Below, piece by piece: positions 16,851-26,166 of a stretch of DNA of 64,000 nt; the first letter of the stretch is position 1, and every line of letters begins with the position of its first letter. Position numbers and translations under genes: made by a program. Source of the stretch: Komagataeibacter rhaeticus (GTDB lineage Bacteria > Pseudomonadota > Alphaproteobacteria > Acetobacterales > Acetobacteraceae); NCBI RefSeq assembly GCF_003207855.1, contig NZ_NKTZ01000001.1, positions 186,001 through 250,000 on the forward strand. The letters run 5' to 3'. Under the pieces are notes generated by a model. It saw only the letters and a program-made list of their open reading frames with translations. It made no database searches and was not told where the DNA came from.

Positions 16851-17531
16851 CTATTCCACCGCCGCCCGCAGCCCCGCGCCCGCCGCCAGCGGGCAGAGCG
16901 GGATGGCCGCTGCCAGGAAGGCCCCCAGCAGTTCCAGGTCCGGCCCCCATGACAGGCCGGTCTGCGCCGCATCCAGCGCCGCCGCGCCAAAAATCAGCGC
17001 GGGTGTGGTCAGCGGCAGCACCAGCAGCGGCAGCAGCACGCCCCCGCGCCGCGCGCCCAGCACGACGGAGGCCGCCATCCCGCCAATCAGCGACAGGATA
17101 AGCGTGCCCAGCAGCAGCCCGATCAGCAGCACCGGCATGCTGGGGGTGGGCATGCCCAGCATGATGGCCAGCGGCCCCGCCGCCAGCAGCAGGGGCAGGC
17201 CGGTGGTCAGCCAGTGGGCCAGCATTTTTGCCAGCGCGATCAGTGATGGCGGCAGGCCGGTCATGAGCAGCTGGTCAAGCGAGCCGTCCTCCAGCTCGGA
17301 ACCAAACAGCCGGTCCAGTGGCAGCAGGGCGGCCAGCAGCGCGCAGACCCACACGATGCCCGGCGCCATGCGCCGCAGCAGTTCGGGCGAGGGGCCCAGG
17401 GCCAGCGGAAACAGCGCGCCCGCCAGGATGAAGAACAGCACGGCCCCCAGCGTGTCCGCCCCATGGCGCAGGGCAAGGCGCAGGTCACGTTCCAGGATGG
17501 CCATGATGAGGGAGGGAATCCGGAATGTCAC
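16851..17531 (-). CDS. ccmB: heme exporter protein B (cytochrome c maturation)
   Basis: Membrane subunit of the CcmABC(D) ABC complex, which releases holo-CcmE during cytochrome c biogenesis. 226 aa with six TM segments. Conserved: ILERDLRLALRHGADTLGAVLFF near the N-terminus, DRLFGSELEDGSLDQLLMTGLP after TM2, and LLLLPLTTPALIFGA-type sequence (LVLPLTTPALIFGAAAL) near TM5. The start overlaps the ccmA stop by ATGA. No ccmC follows; the 3' end nearly abuts the convergent CopC gene, so remaining ccm genes must be elsewhere. Confidence 0.94.
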   Translation of the reverse strand: MTFRIPSLIMAILERDLRLALRHGADTLGAVLFFILAGALFPLALGPSPELLRRMAPGIVWVCALLAALLPLDRLFGSELEDGSLDQLLMTGLPPSLIALAKMLAHWLTTGLPLLLAAGPLAIMLGMPTPSMPVLLIGLLLGTLILSLIGGMAASVVLGARRGGVLLPLLVLPLTTPALIFGAAALDAAQTGLSWGPDLELLGAFLAAAIPLCPLAAGAGLRAAVE

Positions 17532-18181
17532 AGCAGGTCGTCCTCGGGGAAATCCTCGATCGGTTGCGAGATGTCGGATTCGTTCAGGCCCGGCAGCGCC
17601 AGCGTGCGGGCATCGGGAAGGGGCAGCGGAACGTGGGTGGTTGCAATCACAATTCCGCCAGCCTGCCGGTGCGCGGCAAACAGGCTGCCCAGCAGGTCCA
17701 TGGTGTTGATGTCCAGCCCCAGGCTCGGCTCATCCAGCAGCCAGAGCGGGGCCTGCGCCAGCAGCACGCGCGCCAGTGCCGCGCGGCGTTTCTGCCCCGC
17801 CGAGAGCATGCGCGCGGGCAGGTCGGCCAGCCCGAGAATATTGAGTGATTTCATGCATAAGTCAGGGTTTCCGCCGCTTGCGCGCATGGCCAGGGTCAGG
17901 TTCTCGCGCAGGGTCAGCCCCAGCTTGAGCGCATCCTGATGGCCCAGATAGGCGACACGGTCGGCATGCTGGCTGCGATCGGCCAGCGCATCCACGCCAG
18001 ACCACAACACATGGCCGCCTTCCGGTTTGCGCAAACCGGCCAGTACACGCAGCAGGGTGGACTTTCCGGCACCGTTCGGCCCGGTCAGAAGCAGGGCGTC
18101 ACCGGCCCCAAGCGTAAAGCCGACATGATCCAGAACCAGCCGTTCACCGCGGAAAACCGATATATTTTCCACTTCCAGCAA
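17528..18181 (-). CDS. ccmA: heme exporter ATP-binding protein A (cytochrome c maturation)
   Basis: ATPase of the Ccm ABC complex. 217 aa, short as usual for CcmA. Walker A GPNGAGKSTLLRVLAGL (about residue 34), ABC signature LSAGQKRRAALARVLL, Walker B LWLLDEPSLGLD, and switch His in IATTHVPL. The LSAGQKRR signature and small size separate it from other ABC ATPases. First gene of ccmAB, overlapping ccmB by 4 bp, divergent from acnA across about 270 bp that must contain both promoters. Confidence 0.95.
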   Translation of the reverse strand: MLEVENISVFRGERLVLDHVGFTLGAGDALLLTGPNGAGKSTLLRVLAGLRKPEGGHVLWSGVDALADRSQHADRVAYLGHQDALKLGLTLRENLTLAMRASGGNPDLCMKSLNILGLADLPARMLSAGQKRRAALARVLLAQAPLWLLDEPSLGLDINTMDLLGSLFAAHRQAGGIVIATTHVPLPLPDARTLALPGLNESDISQPIEDFPEDDLL

Positions 18182-18450
18182 TGGACGGCCGGGGGGGGTA
18201 AAGGCAGGAATGACGGAAATCCTCCGATCGGTGGGTGACGGGCGGCCTGCGCGAAAAAAAAGCCTGCTCCCGGTTTCTTGTTACCGGGTCCAGCTTGTGT
18301 CGCAACCGCGTCCGGGTATGTTCTACCCCCGTTGGGAGATCAAGCAGGTTGTCCCCGACAAGGCCGCAAACCCCGCGCCATGGAAGTGGGGGGAGGGAAA
18401 GCGGTCATACGGGATGATCCGTTGCTGATGCCTCGGAGGAAACAAAGCCA

Positions 18451-21144
18451 ATGAAGACGGTTGGGCACGACTCACTGAAAACAGGCCGCACACTCAATGT
18501 GGACGGCAAGACCTATCACTATTTTTCAATCCCGGAAGCTGAAAAGACGATCGGCTCCGTACGCCACCTGCCGGTCAGCCTGAAAGTGCTGCTGGAGAAC
18601 GTGCTGCGGTTTGAGGACGGGCATTCCTACTCGGTCGAGGACGCGAAGGCCATTGCCGAATGGCAGAAGGAAGGGCGCAGCACGAAGGAAGTTCCCTTCA
18701 AGCCCGCGCGTATCCTCATGCAGGATTTCACCGGCGTTCCCGCCGTGGTCGACCTGGCCGCGATGCGCGACGGTATCCTCAAGCTCAAGGGTGACCCGCA
18801 GAAGGTGAACCCGCTGGTTCCCGTCAACCTGGTGATCGACCACTCGGTCATGGTGGACGTGGCGGGCTCCCCCGAAGCCCTGCAGGACAACGTGACCATC
18901 GAGTTCGAGCGCAATGGCGAGCGTTACGCCTTCCTGCGCTGGGGCCAGGAAGCGTTCGAGAACTTCTCGGTCGTGCCGCCGGGCACGGGGATCTGCCACC
19001 AGGTGAACCTGGAATACATTGCCCAGGCGGTCTGGACGGCCAATGTGGGCGGCAAGGACTATGCCTACCCCGATACCCTGTTCGGCACCGACAGCCACAC
19101 CACCATGGTCAATGGCATGGGCGTGCTGGGCTGGGGTGTTGGCGGGATCGAGGCGGAAGCCGCAATGCTGGGCCAGCCCATCGCCATGCTGATCCCCGAT
19201 GTGATCGGCTTCAAGATGACGGGCAAGCTGCCGGAGGGGGCGACCGCCACCGATCTGGTGCTGACCGTGACCCAGATGCTGCGCAAGAAGGGCGTTGTCG
19301 GCAAGTTTGTCGAGTTCTTCGGCCCCGCCCTTGACCATCTGCCGGTGGCCGACCGCGCGACCATCGCCAACATGGCGCCGGAATATGGCGCGACCTGCGG
19401 CTTCTTCCCCGTCGATAACCTGACGCTGGACTACCTGCGCCAGACCGGTCGTGAAGAGCACCGCATCAAGCTGACGGAAGAATACCTGAAGGCCCAGGGC
19501 ATGTTCCGCCATGCCGATTCGGCGCATCCGAAGTTCACCGACACGCTGGAACTTGAACTGTCCACCATCGTGCCCTCCATCGCAGGCCCCAAGCGCCCGC
19601 AGGACCGCGTGGTGCTGAAGGGTGCCGACAAGGCGTTCGAGACCGAGCTGACCGGCAGCCTGGGCGTGCCCGCGGCCGACAAGGACAAGAAGGCCAAGGT
19701 GGCCGGCACCAATTACGAGATCGGCCACGGCGACGTGGTGATCGCGGCCATCACCTCGTGCACCAACACCTCCAACCCCGCCGTGCTGATCGCGGCCGGT
19801 CTGGTGGCCAAGAAGGCGCGTGCGCTGGGCCTGAAGCCCAAGCCGTGGGTCAAGACCTCGCTCGCACCGGGTTCGCAGGTGGTGACGGACTACCTGAACC
19901 GCGCCGGCCTGCAGGCGGAACTGGATGCCATGGGCTTCAACACCGTGGGCTATGGCTGCACGACCTGTATCGGCAATTCCGGCCCGCTGGAAGATCACAT
20001 CGTCGATGCGATCGAGAACAACAAGCTGGTCGCGGTCTCGGTGCTTTCGGGCAACCGTAACTTCGAAGGCCGTATCTCGCCCAACGTGCGCGCCAACTAC
20101 CTGGCCAGCCCGCCGCTGGTGGTCGCCTACTCCCTGCTGGGCACGATGCGTGAGGACATCACCACCGCGCCGCTGGGAACCTCCAAGGATGGCAAGCCCG
20201 TCTATCTGAGGGACATCTGGCCCACCAATCACGAGATCGCGGCCCTGATCGGCTCCGCCATCACGCGTGAGGAGTTCATCAACCGCTACAAGCACGTAAG
20301 CCAGGGCACGAAGGAATGGCAGGCGCTGAAGGTTGCCACCGGGTCCGAGACCTACAAGTGGGACCCGTCCTCCACCTATGTGCAGGACCCGCCGTATTTC
20401 CAGGACATCACGCCCGAGCCCAAGTCGCGTGGTGACATTGTCGGTGCGCGCCTGCTGGCGCTGCTGGGTGACAACATCACCACCGACCATATCTCGCCTG
20501 CCGGTGCGATCAAGGAAAGCTCGCCCGCCGGCAAGTATCTTGAAGCGCATGGCGTGGCGAAGAAGGACTTCAACTCCTACGGTTCGCGCCGTGGCAATGA
20601 CCGCGTGATGGTGCGCGGCACATTCGCCAACATCCGCATCAAGAACGAGATGCTGCCCGGCACCGAGGGGGGGCTGTCCAAGCACTTCCCCGATGGCAAG
20701 GAAGGCTCCATCTACGATGTGGCGATGGAATACAAGAAGGAAGGCGTGCCCCTGGTCGTGATCGGCGGCAAGGAATACGGCATGGGCTCCTCGCGCGACT
20801 GGGCGGCCAAGGGCACCCTGCTGCTGGGTGTGCGTGCGGTTGTGGCTGAGAGCTTCGAGCGTATCCACCGCTCCAACCTGGTGGGCATGGGCGTGCTGCC
20901 GCTGCTGTTCGAAGAGGGCACGACGCGCAAGACGCTGGGCCTGAAGGGTGACGAGACCTTCGAAATCCGTGGTCTGGACAAGATCACGCCGCGCATGACC
21001 ATGACCATGACCATCACGCGCGCCGATGGCTCCAAGCAGGACGTGCCCCTGCTGTGCCGTGTCGATACGCTGGACGAGGTGGAGTATTTCCGCAATGGCG
21101 GCATTCTCCAGACCGTGCTGCGTGGCATGACGAAGGTAGCCTGA
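18451..21144 (+). CDS. acnA: aconitate hydratase A
   Basis: [4Fe-4S] enzyme interconverting citrate and isocitrate in the TCA cycle; in acetic acid bacteria aconitase level is linked to acetate tolerance (established knowledge). 897 aa, AcnA/IRP1 type. Cluster ligands: TSCTNTSNP (C437) and [11 protein letters not shown] (C503, C506), matching E. coli AcnA numbering within two residues. Also [12 protein letters not shown], the C-terminal swivel domain with [15 protein letters not shown], and [21 protein letters not shown] precedes the ATG. Monocistronic, ending at an intrinsic terminator. Confidence 0.98.
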   Translation: MKTVGHDSLKTGRTLNVDGKTYHYFSIPEAEKTIGSVRHLPVSLKVLLENVLRFEDGHSYSVEDAKAIAEWQKEGRSTKEVPFKPARILMQDFTGVPAVVDLAAMRDGILKLKGDPQKVNPLVPVNLVIDHSVMVDVAGSPEALQDNVTIEFERNGERYAFLRWGQEAFENFSVVPPGTGICHQVNLEYIAQAVWTANVGGKDYAYPDTLFGTDSHTTMVNGMGVLGWGVGGIEAEAAMLGQPIAMLIPDVIGFKMTGKLPEGATATDLVLTVTQMLRKKGVVGKFVEFFGPALDHLPVADRATIANMAPEYGATCGFFPVDNLTLDYLRQTGREEHRIKLTEEYLKAQGMFRHADSAHPKFTDTLELELSTIVPSIAGPKRPQDRVVLKGADKAFETELTGSLGVPAADKDKKAKVAGTNYEIGHGDVVIAAITSCTNTSNPAVLIAAGLVAKKARALGLKPKPWVKTSLAPGSQVVTDYLNRAGLQAELDAMGFNTVGYGCTTCIGNSGPLEDHIVDAIENNKLVAVSVLSGNRNFEGRISPNVRANYLASPPLVVAYSLLGTMREDITTAPLGTSKDGKPVYLRDIWPTNHEIAALIGSAITREEFINRYKHVSQGTKEWQALKVATGSETYKWDPSSTYVQDPPYFQDITPEPKSRGDIVGARLLALLGDNITTDHISPAGAIKESSPAGKYLEAHGVAKKDFNSYGSRRGNDRVMVRGTFANIRIKNEMLPGTEGGLSKHFPDGKEGSIYDVAMEYKKEGVPLVVIGGKEYGMGSSRDWAAKGTLLLGVRAVVAESFERIHRSNLVGMGVLPLLFEEGTTRKTLGLKGDETFEIRGLDKITPRMTMTMTITRADGSKQDVPLLCRVDTLDEVEYFRNGGILQTVLRGMTKVA

Positions 21145-21186
21145 CCCTGCATGGCGTTCCGGCCCCGGCCGGAGCGGACTGATCGG

Positions 21187-21220
21187 ACGGCGGCCCAGTC
21201 ATAGGGGCCGCCGTTTTTTT
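21187..21220 (+). terminator. intrinsic terminator of acnA
   Basis: ACGGCGGCCC pairs with GGGGCCGCCGT across a short loop, followed by seven T. Strong Rho-independent terminator 42 nt after the acnA stop. Confidence 0.88.
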
Positions 21221-21233
21221 ATGAACAGGTCAT

Positions 21234-21252
21234 ATATGCATGTTTTGCATAT
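21234..21252. promoter_or_regulatory. inverted repeat upstream of the LysR gene
   Basis: ATATGCA and TGCATAT, perfect 7-bp arms around a 5-base spacer, in an AT-rich stretch about 125 bp before the LysR start; a TATAAA box lies nearer the gene at 21312. Possible autoregulatory operator; function not shown. Confidence 0.35.
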
Positions 21253-21375
21253 GTTTTGGCAGTTACCGTTGCGTTTCACACATATCCGTGGTGCCTTTTC
21301 TCTGTATTGTGTATAAATAAGATGCCGTCTAAAACCATGATTGTGTAATAACACGTTTGGATGTGATGGAGCCCC

Positions 21376-22272
21376 ATGGATCTGCTTTCTGCCCTGCACA
21401 GCTTTGTCCGTGTGGCTGCCACAGGATCGTTTTCCGCTGTTTCGCGTGAGACGGGTGCAAGCCAGCCGACCATCTCGCGCCATATCGCCCTGCTGGAAGC
21501 GCATTATGGCGCCACGCTGTTCGCACGCACCACCCGCAGCCTGATGATGACGGAAGATGGCCGCAGCCTGCTGCCCCATGCCTATGAAGTGCTGGAAATC
21601 CTGGAAACGGCGGAAACCGCGCTTGGCCGCCGTCGGGCTTCGGTTTCGGGGCTGGTACGGCTGGGCGTGACCACGGCGTTCGGGCTGTACCTGACCAGCC
21701 GGCTGGGGTCCCTGCTGGAAGAGCATCCCGACCTGTCGGTGGAACTGGTCATGCGCGACGGGTTTGGCGATCTGGTGGAAGAAGGGCTGGATCTTGCCGT
21801 GCGGATCGGCTCCATTGCCGAAGGGTCGCTTATCGCGCGGCGTCTGGGTTCGGTGCATCGTTGTGTGATTGCCTCGACCGATTACCTTGCCCGTCGCGGC
21901 ACGCCCGAGCATCCGCGTGACCTGCTCAACCATCCCTGTATTGCCTACAGCTATGGCGGCACCCGCCATGACTGGCAGTTTACCCGCAAGGGGGAAGGTG
22001 AGACGGCGGTGGCGGCCAGTGGTCCCTTCCGCGCCAACAGCAGCGAAGCGGTGCTGCAGGCCGTCCGGGCGGGACTTGGCATCGGCATGCTGCCCGCCTT
22101 TCAGGTAGAGGACGATATCGCATCCGGGAAGCTCAGGCACCTGCTGCCGGAATGGACGATTCCCGAACTGCCGTTTTATGCCGTGCATACCGGCCCGCGC
22201 ACCCTGCCGCTGCGTACCCGCACGGTGCTGGATTTCCTGATCGAGATTTCAGACGTGCTGCGTCAGGGCTGA
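21376..22272 (+). CDS. LysR family transcriptional regulator
   Basis: 298 aa. N-terminal winged HTH: MDLLSALHSFVRVAATGSFS, then SQPTISRHIALLEAHYGATLF (recognition helix) and RTTRSLMMTEDGRSLLP. The effector domain starts near residue 92 (VRLGVTTAFGLYLTSRL) and contains DLAVRIG and GLGIGMLPAFQ landmarks. LysR proteins usually regulate a divergent or nearby gene. Here the neighbours are acnA (upstream, same strand, terminated) and an unassigned membrane protein (convergent), so no target is evident. A short inverted repeat lies in its promoter area. Confidence 0.9.
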   Translation: MDLLSALHSFVRVAATGSFSAVSRETGASQPTISRHIALLEAHYGATLFARTTRSLMMTEDGRSLLPHAYEVLEILETAETALGRRRASVSGLVRLGVTTAFGLYLTSRLGSLLEEHPDLSVELVMRDGFGDLVEEGLDLAVRIGSIAEGSLIARRLGSVHRCVIASTDYLARRGTPEHPRDLLNHPCIAYSYGGTRHDWQFTRKGEGETAVAASGPFRANSSEAVLQAVRAGLGIGMLPAFQVEDDIASGKLRHLLPEWTIPELPFYAVHTGPRTLPLRTRTVLDFLIEISDVLRQG

Positions 22273-22285
22273 CAGAAGCATTAAG

Positions 22286-22349
22286 GAAGGGAAGTTTTTG
22301 GGTACCGCCTTTTTTCAGAAAGGCGGCGTTCCATAGGCTTTTCAAAGCC
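22286..22349 (-). repeat. double-hairpin intergenic repeat, copy 2 (minus orientation)
   Basis: Read on the minus strand: hairpin GGCTTT / AAAGCC (22349-22336), then GAAC and hairpin CCGCCT...AGGCGG (22326-22305), then TACCC and an A-rich tail. The second half matches copy 4 at all but one of about 33 bases, which fixes the orientation. The first hairpin is degenerate in sequence but still palindromic. It begins 5 nt after the stop of the minus-strand membrane-protein gene. Confidence 0.85.
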
Positions 22350-22354
22350 GCCAT

Positions 22355-23296
22355 TCAGTCCAGCGGGTTGCCCTGTCCCGGCGGGGTCGCGGCCGGATCA
22401 CGGGACAGACGGGCACGCTGCTCCTCGCTTGAAGCCAGCATGTCGCTGTTGAACCCGTCATGCAGGACCTGCGCCCAGCCAGCCATCCATGTATTCGTGC
22501 GCTTGACGAAATCGGCCGCCGCCGGCTGCTGGCCCAGCGTGTCCTTGTTCCAGAACTCCGGTGTGCGCAGCATCTTGGTGCTGTCCGTGTTGACCGGGTT
22601 GAGGAAGATGGTCACCGTCTCGACATTGACGTTATGATCACCGGCGGGCGTGCTGTAGCTCCAGCCCGCTTTCAGGAATACGGGTGGCAGGATGAAGCCT
22701 TCTTCCTTCAGCCGCGTGGCAATGATGGCCGTGCGGTTGATGGATGCGGGATAGACGGCGGCGGTGAACCAGCATTCCATTGCAGGCGGATGCGCCGACA
22801 GCACGCGGGACATGAAGTTGCGGTCATCATGGCAGCTGGAGTCGATGGAGGTGATGGCCGTTTCCGGTACGGGCTGGGTGCTGCCTTCCGCGCCGATCAG
22901 GCCGGTCACGACATGGCCTTCCACCCGTACCAGGACATTTTCCAGTACCTCGCCATGCGGGCCGTTGATGACGTTCATGACTGGATGCCACACCCCCGCA
23001 GGCAGCGGCAGGATGCGCCCGGCAAAGGGAATCGCCTTGGTCAGCCGGTCGGTAATGGGCATCATGGTGATGACGCCATCCCCCCCGTTGCCGTCCGTTG
23101 CGCCATCTCCTTCCGCCGGGGCATCGTGCATGCCAAGGCGGTTGTGGATGGCGGTGGAAAGGGTTGCAAGCCTGGGAAGCAGCCGCGTCAGGTAGGCAGG
23201 CGGGAAGATGCAGGTCAGCACCCCGAACGGCACGATGAGATACAGGCACAGCCGCCATGCCGGCGCCCGATGCCACAGACGTGAGAAGGCGGACAT
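22355..23296 (-). CDS. hypothetical membrane-anchored protein of the AAA+ module
   Basis: 313 aa. One N-terminal TM (about residues 15-35, LCLYLIVPFGVLTCIFPPAY) then a presumably periplasmic domain. The latter is beta-rich in appearance (GEVLENVLVRVEGHVVTGLIG; NVNVETVTIFLNPVN) and has two Cys about 20 residues apart (SSCHDD, MECW). C-terminus is charged and Pro-rich. I recognise no family. Third gene of a minus-strand set with a TM-AAA+ ATPase and another TM protein; the 111-bp gap to the ATPase still allows co-transcription. Confidence 0.65.
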   Translation of the reverse strand: MSAFSRLWHRAPAWRLCLYLIVPFGVLTCIFPPAYLTRLLPRLATLSTAIHNRLGMHDAPAEGDGATDGNGGDGVITMMPITDRLTKAIPFAGRILPLPAGVWHPVMNVINGPHGEVLENVLVRVEGHVVTGLIGAEGSTQPVPETAITSIDSSCHDDRNFMSRVLSAHPPAMECWFTAAVYPASINRTAIIATRLKEEGFILPPVFLKAGWSYSTPAGDHNVNVETVTIFLNPVNTDSTKMLRTPEFWNKDTLGQQPAAADFVKRTNTWMAGWAQVLHDGFNSDMLASSEEQRARLSRDPAATPPGQGNPLD

Positions 23297-23407
23297 TCAG
23301 CCGTTCAGGCCGCGCACGGCCATCCCTTTGCGGGCAGGAGAAAACGGGCAGGCACGGCTGGATGGCGTATCATATGGCGGCATGGTGCAGGTCACGGTGG
23401 CCATGGG

Positions 23408-24682
23408 TCAGGAACTGATCCGCGCGCGCTGGGCATCTTTGTCCTGATCCGCGATTTCGGCCACGATACCGTCCTCGTTCTGCACCACGCGCACCAGTTT
23501 GGCGCCCTGCTGGCGGGCGGTGATCAGGGAATCGCTGATCATGTCCTCGATGGAGCGGGCCAGGTCGCGCGCACTGGCGGCGGGACCCATGCGGTCCTGC
23601 CGGCGCATGACCTCGAACAGCAGGGCGGGGTCGATGCCGCCGGTTTCCACCTTCAGGCCGTAGCTGTCGATCATCGCCTCGATCTCGAGCGCGGACACGC
23701 GGGCAATGTCCAGCCCCTCCAGCGGACGGAAGACGAAAATGCGGTCCAGCCGGTTCAGCACTTCCGGCGCGAAGCCTGCCTGGCGCAGTGCCTCCACCGA
23801 CTCGGCACGCATCTTGTCCGGCTCGTCCGCCAGCCGGTCCGCGATCTCGGACAGCGCATCGGTGGCGATGTTGGAGGTCAGGATGAAGATGCAGCGCACG
23901 GTCGAGATCTGCTGTCCCGTCGAGGCCTCGGTCACATGGCCGTCATTCCACGCCGTCAGGAATTTCTTGAAGACATCGGGATGCGCCTTCTCGATCTCGT
24001 CCAGCAGCACCACCGCATCGGGCTTTTCCTTCAGCCCACCGGTCAGCTTGCCATAGGTATCGGACCCCACATACCCCTTGGGCGAGCCGAACAGCTGCGT
24101 CGCGGCATGGGGGGAACTCATCTGCGTCATGTCGAAGTTGAGCAGCGGCCGGTCAAGCTGCCGGGCCAGCTGCTTGGCCAGGTAGGTCTTGCCCGTGCCT
24201 GGTGGCCCGGCAAGGAGGAAAATCCCCACCGGCTTGCCGCGCACCTGCAGCGCCAGACGGCGACGCAGCTGGGTCGCCACGTCCTCGCATACCTGGTCCT
24301 GCCCGATCACGCGGGCGCGCAGGCTTGCGGCCAGCTCTTCCGCGTCTATCACGGTTTCTTTCTGTTCGCGCGCCAGCATTTCTTCCAGCGCGCTGCGATT
24401 GGTCAGCCTGGCGAGTACGTCCATTATCCATCCCCGTCTGCGTCGGATCCCCTTGCGGGCCAGTTTTTCGGCCCGGTTCTCGAACCACAGCCCGGTCAGC
24501 GCCAGCAGGGCGCTGGCCGCTGCCACGACCGGATAGGCCGGGGCACACCATTCCATGAAATGCCGCAGGCTGGCGAGCGAAAGATGCAACGCCATAGCCG
24601 CCTGAAAGCTGCCCAGCACCAGGAAGATGACCATGATGAGGGGTACAAGCCGTTCCATCAGCGCCGGATAGAGCGGTTTCAT
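23408..24682 (-). CDS. membrane-anchored Clp-type (ClpB D2-like) AAA+ ATPase
   Basis: 424 aa. Two N-terminal TM segments (about 10-35 and 45-65) precede a Clp/Hsp100 second-ring type AAA+ module: VIGQDQVCEDVATQL, Walker A GPPGTGKTYLAKQLA (about 160), pore loop SPKGYVGSD, Walker B AVVLLDEIEKAHPDV, sensor 1 FILTSN, Arg-finger GFAPEVLNRLDRIFVF, and sensor 2 GPAASARDLARSIEDM. Unlike ClpA/B there is only one ring, no N-domain and a membrane anchor. This predicts a membrane-tethered unfoldase or remodeller. The start overlaps the upstream gene by ATGA. Not assignable to a characterised family from sequence alone. Confidence 0.82.
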   Translation of the reverse strand: MKPLYPALMERLVPLIMVIFLVLGSFQAAMALHLSLASLRHFMEWCAPAYPVVAAASALLALTGLWFENRAEKLARKGIRRRRGWIMDVLARLTNRSALEEMLAREQKETVIDAEELAASLRARVIGQDQVCEDVATQLRRRLALQVRGKPVGIFLLAGPPGTGKTYLAKQLARQLDRPLLNFDMTQMSSPHAATQLFGSPKGYVGSDTYGKLTGGLKEKPDAVVLLDEIEKAHPDVFKKFLTAWNDGHVTEASTGQQISTVRCIFILTSNIATDALSEIADRLADEPDKMRAESVEALRQAGFAPEVLNRLDRIFVFRPLEGLDIARVSALEIEAMIDSYGLKVETGGIDPALLFEVMRRQDRMGPAASARDLARSIEDMISDSLITARQQGAKLVRVVQNEDGIVAEIADQDKDAQRARISS

Positions 24683-25320
24683 TGCACGACCACCCCGATT
24701 ACGATTTCGGTATCACGCGTCAGGACCGGCAGCGGCGTCGGCCCCGGCACGAACACGGCACCCGCATGGATGCCGGTGGGCCCGGGATCACCCGCCGCGG
24801 TAATGGACACGTTGCCGGCAATGCGTATGGGCAGGATCACGCTTTTGGGCTGCGCACCCAGATGCACGGTCTGCACCAGCCCCAGCGACTGCACGTTCAC
24901 CACCGCATTGCCACCCGTTATGTCATACATCGGCATGTCCGCCAGCACGATTTCCCGCCGTTTCAGCGCAGCCAGGATCTCGGCCTGCTGCTGGATGGAA
25001 TAGGAAGTCTGGCGCAGCATGTCCACCGCGTGCTCGGGCGAGATCATGGGCATCTGCCCCATCATGTCGGGCCGGTTCTGCACCGGGGCATTGAGCGTGA
25101 GATGACTGCCGTCACCAGTGCCCCCGCCCCCGGCTTCGGCCGCGACGGGGGGCGTCTGGCTTCCGCTGCCGCCTTCCCGTGCCGTAAGCAGGCCACCACT
25201 CCCCAGCCCCCCTGCCGCCACCACGGCCGCGATCAGCCCCACCACGACCAGCTTGCGGCTGGCGGGGCGTTGTTCACTGCGTTCCCGTGCGGGTTCTGGC
25301 GGTGAGTGCAAGGGCGTCAT
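24679..25320 (-). CDS. hypothetical membrane-anchored protein preceding the AAA+ ATPase
   Basis: 213 aa. Short basic, Pro-rich cytoplasmic segment, one TM (about 24-45, KLVVVGLIAAVVAAGGLG), a Gly/Ala/Ser-rich linker, a helical part (ISPEHAVDMLRQTSYSIQQQAEILAALKRRE) and a C-terminal beta-rich domain (TPLPVLTRDTEIVIGVVVQ). I recognise no family. The stop overlaps the ATPase start by 4 bp, strong evidence of joint expression. It is divergent from rimP across 106 bp. Confidence 0.68.
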   Translation of the reverse strand: MTPLHSPPEPARERSEQRPASRKLVVVGLIAAVVAAGGLGSGGLLTAREGGSGSQTPPVAAEAGGGGTGDGSHLTLNAPVQNRPDMMGQMPMISPEHAVDMLRQTSYSIQQQAEILAALKRREIVLADMPMYDITGGNAVVNVQSLGLVQTVHLGAQPKSVILPIRIAGNVSITAAGDPGPTGIHAGAVFVPGPTPLPVLTRDTEIVIGVVVQ

Positions 25321-25426
25321 CACTTCATAATGCGGGCGAGGGGGGTGACATGGCAAGACGTTAAGAGACAGGAAATGTAGCCCCGACCCGTATATATAGT
25401 TCTTGCGGATATGCTGGCCGTGACCT

Positions 25427-26146
25427 ATGTTGCGGACAATTCCTTCATCTCTGGTTTTTTCTTTGGGGGGTGGCCGCAGGGCTGCCTTTTTTGCATTGGA
25501 CGCTGATCTGCCTTTCCTGACGGGCCTTGATGCCCGTATTGCCGCGATGGTCGCCCCGGCGCTGGCCGACATGGGGTTCGACCTTGTGCGCGTGGCGGTG
25601 CTGGGGCGCGAATCCCCCACCGTACAGATCATGGCCGACCGGGCCGATGGCACGCTGATCGCCATCGAGGACTGTGAGCAGATCAGCCATGCGGTTGGCG
25701 CCATACTGGACGTGGAAGACCCGCTGCCGGGGGCGTGGACGCTGGAAGTATCCTCTGCCGGGATTGACCGCCCCCTGACCCGTGCGAAGGACTGGGAGCG
25801 GTTCGCGGGCCATCTTGCCCGTGCCGAGATGAACATGCCGATCGAGGGGCGCAAGCGCTTCGCCGGGATCGTGCTGGGTGCGCGTGATGGCCATGGCCTG
25901 ATGCGCCTTGATGATGGAACCGAGGTTGCGCTGCCTTTCGCCGAGATGCGCAAGGCGCGCCTTGTCCTGACGGACGAACTGATCGAGGCGAGTGCGCGGA
26001 TGATGCGGCCGGCCGCCTCCAGTAAGGAAAACGGGCCTGACGAAGTGCAGGCCGGGGCGGATGCGGCCATCGGGGATGTTCCCCCGGCGGACACGCGCAA
26101 GCCCGGTGCCCGGTCAGGCCGCAAGCCTGCGCGCAAGGCCAATTGA
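25427..26146 (+). CDS. rimP: ribosome maturation factor RimP
   Basis: Needed for 30S assembly. The conserved core runs from about residue 28: [27 protein letters not shown], then [48 protein letters not shown], the family signature. 239 aa in total: the first 25 residues ([13 protein letters not shown]...) and the last 60 (Ala/Lys-rich, ending [11 protein letters not shown]) are extensions. The true start may lie later, for example a TTG near 25496, because the N-terminus is not conserved. First gene of the rimP-nusA-ylxR-infB-rbfA cluster. Confidence 0.92.
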   Translation: MLRTIPSSLVFSLGGGRRAAFFALDADLPFLTGLDARIAAMVAPALADMGFDLVRVAVLGRESPTVQIMADRADGTLIAIEDCEQISHAVGAILDVEDPLPGAWTLEVSSAGIDRPLTRAKDWERFAGHLARAEMNMPIEGRKRFAGIVLGARDGHGLMRLDDGTEVALPFAEMRKARLVLTDELIEASARMMRPAASSKENGPDEVQAGADAAIGDVPPADTRKPGARSGRKPARKAN

Positions 26147-26166
26147 ACGATGTTGTGGAGACACTG

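Noticed and set aside
26143-26166. TTG start of nusA overlapping rimP
   Set aside because: The ATG at 26167 has GGAG at proper spacing and gives the conserved N-terminus.
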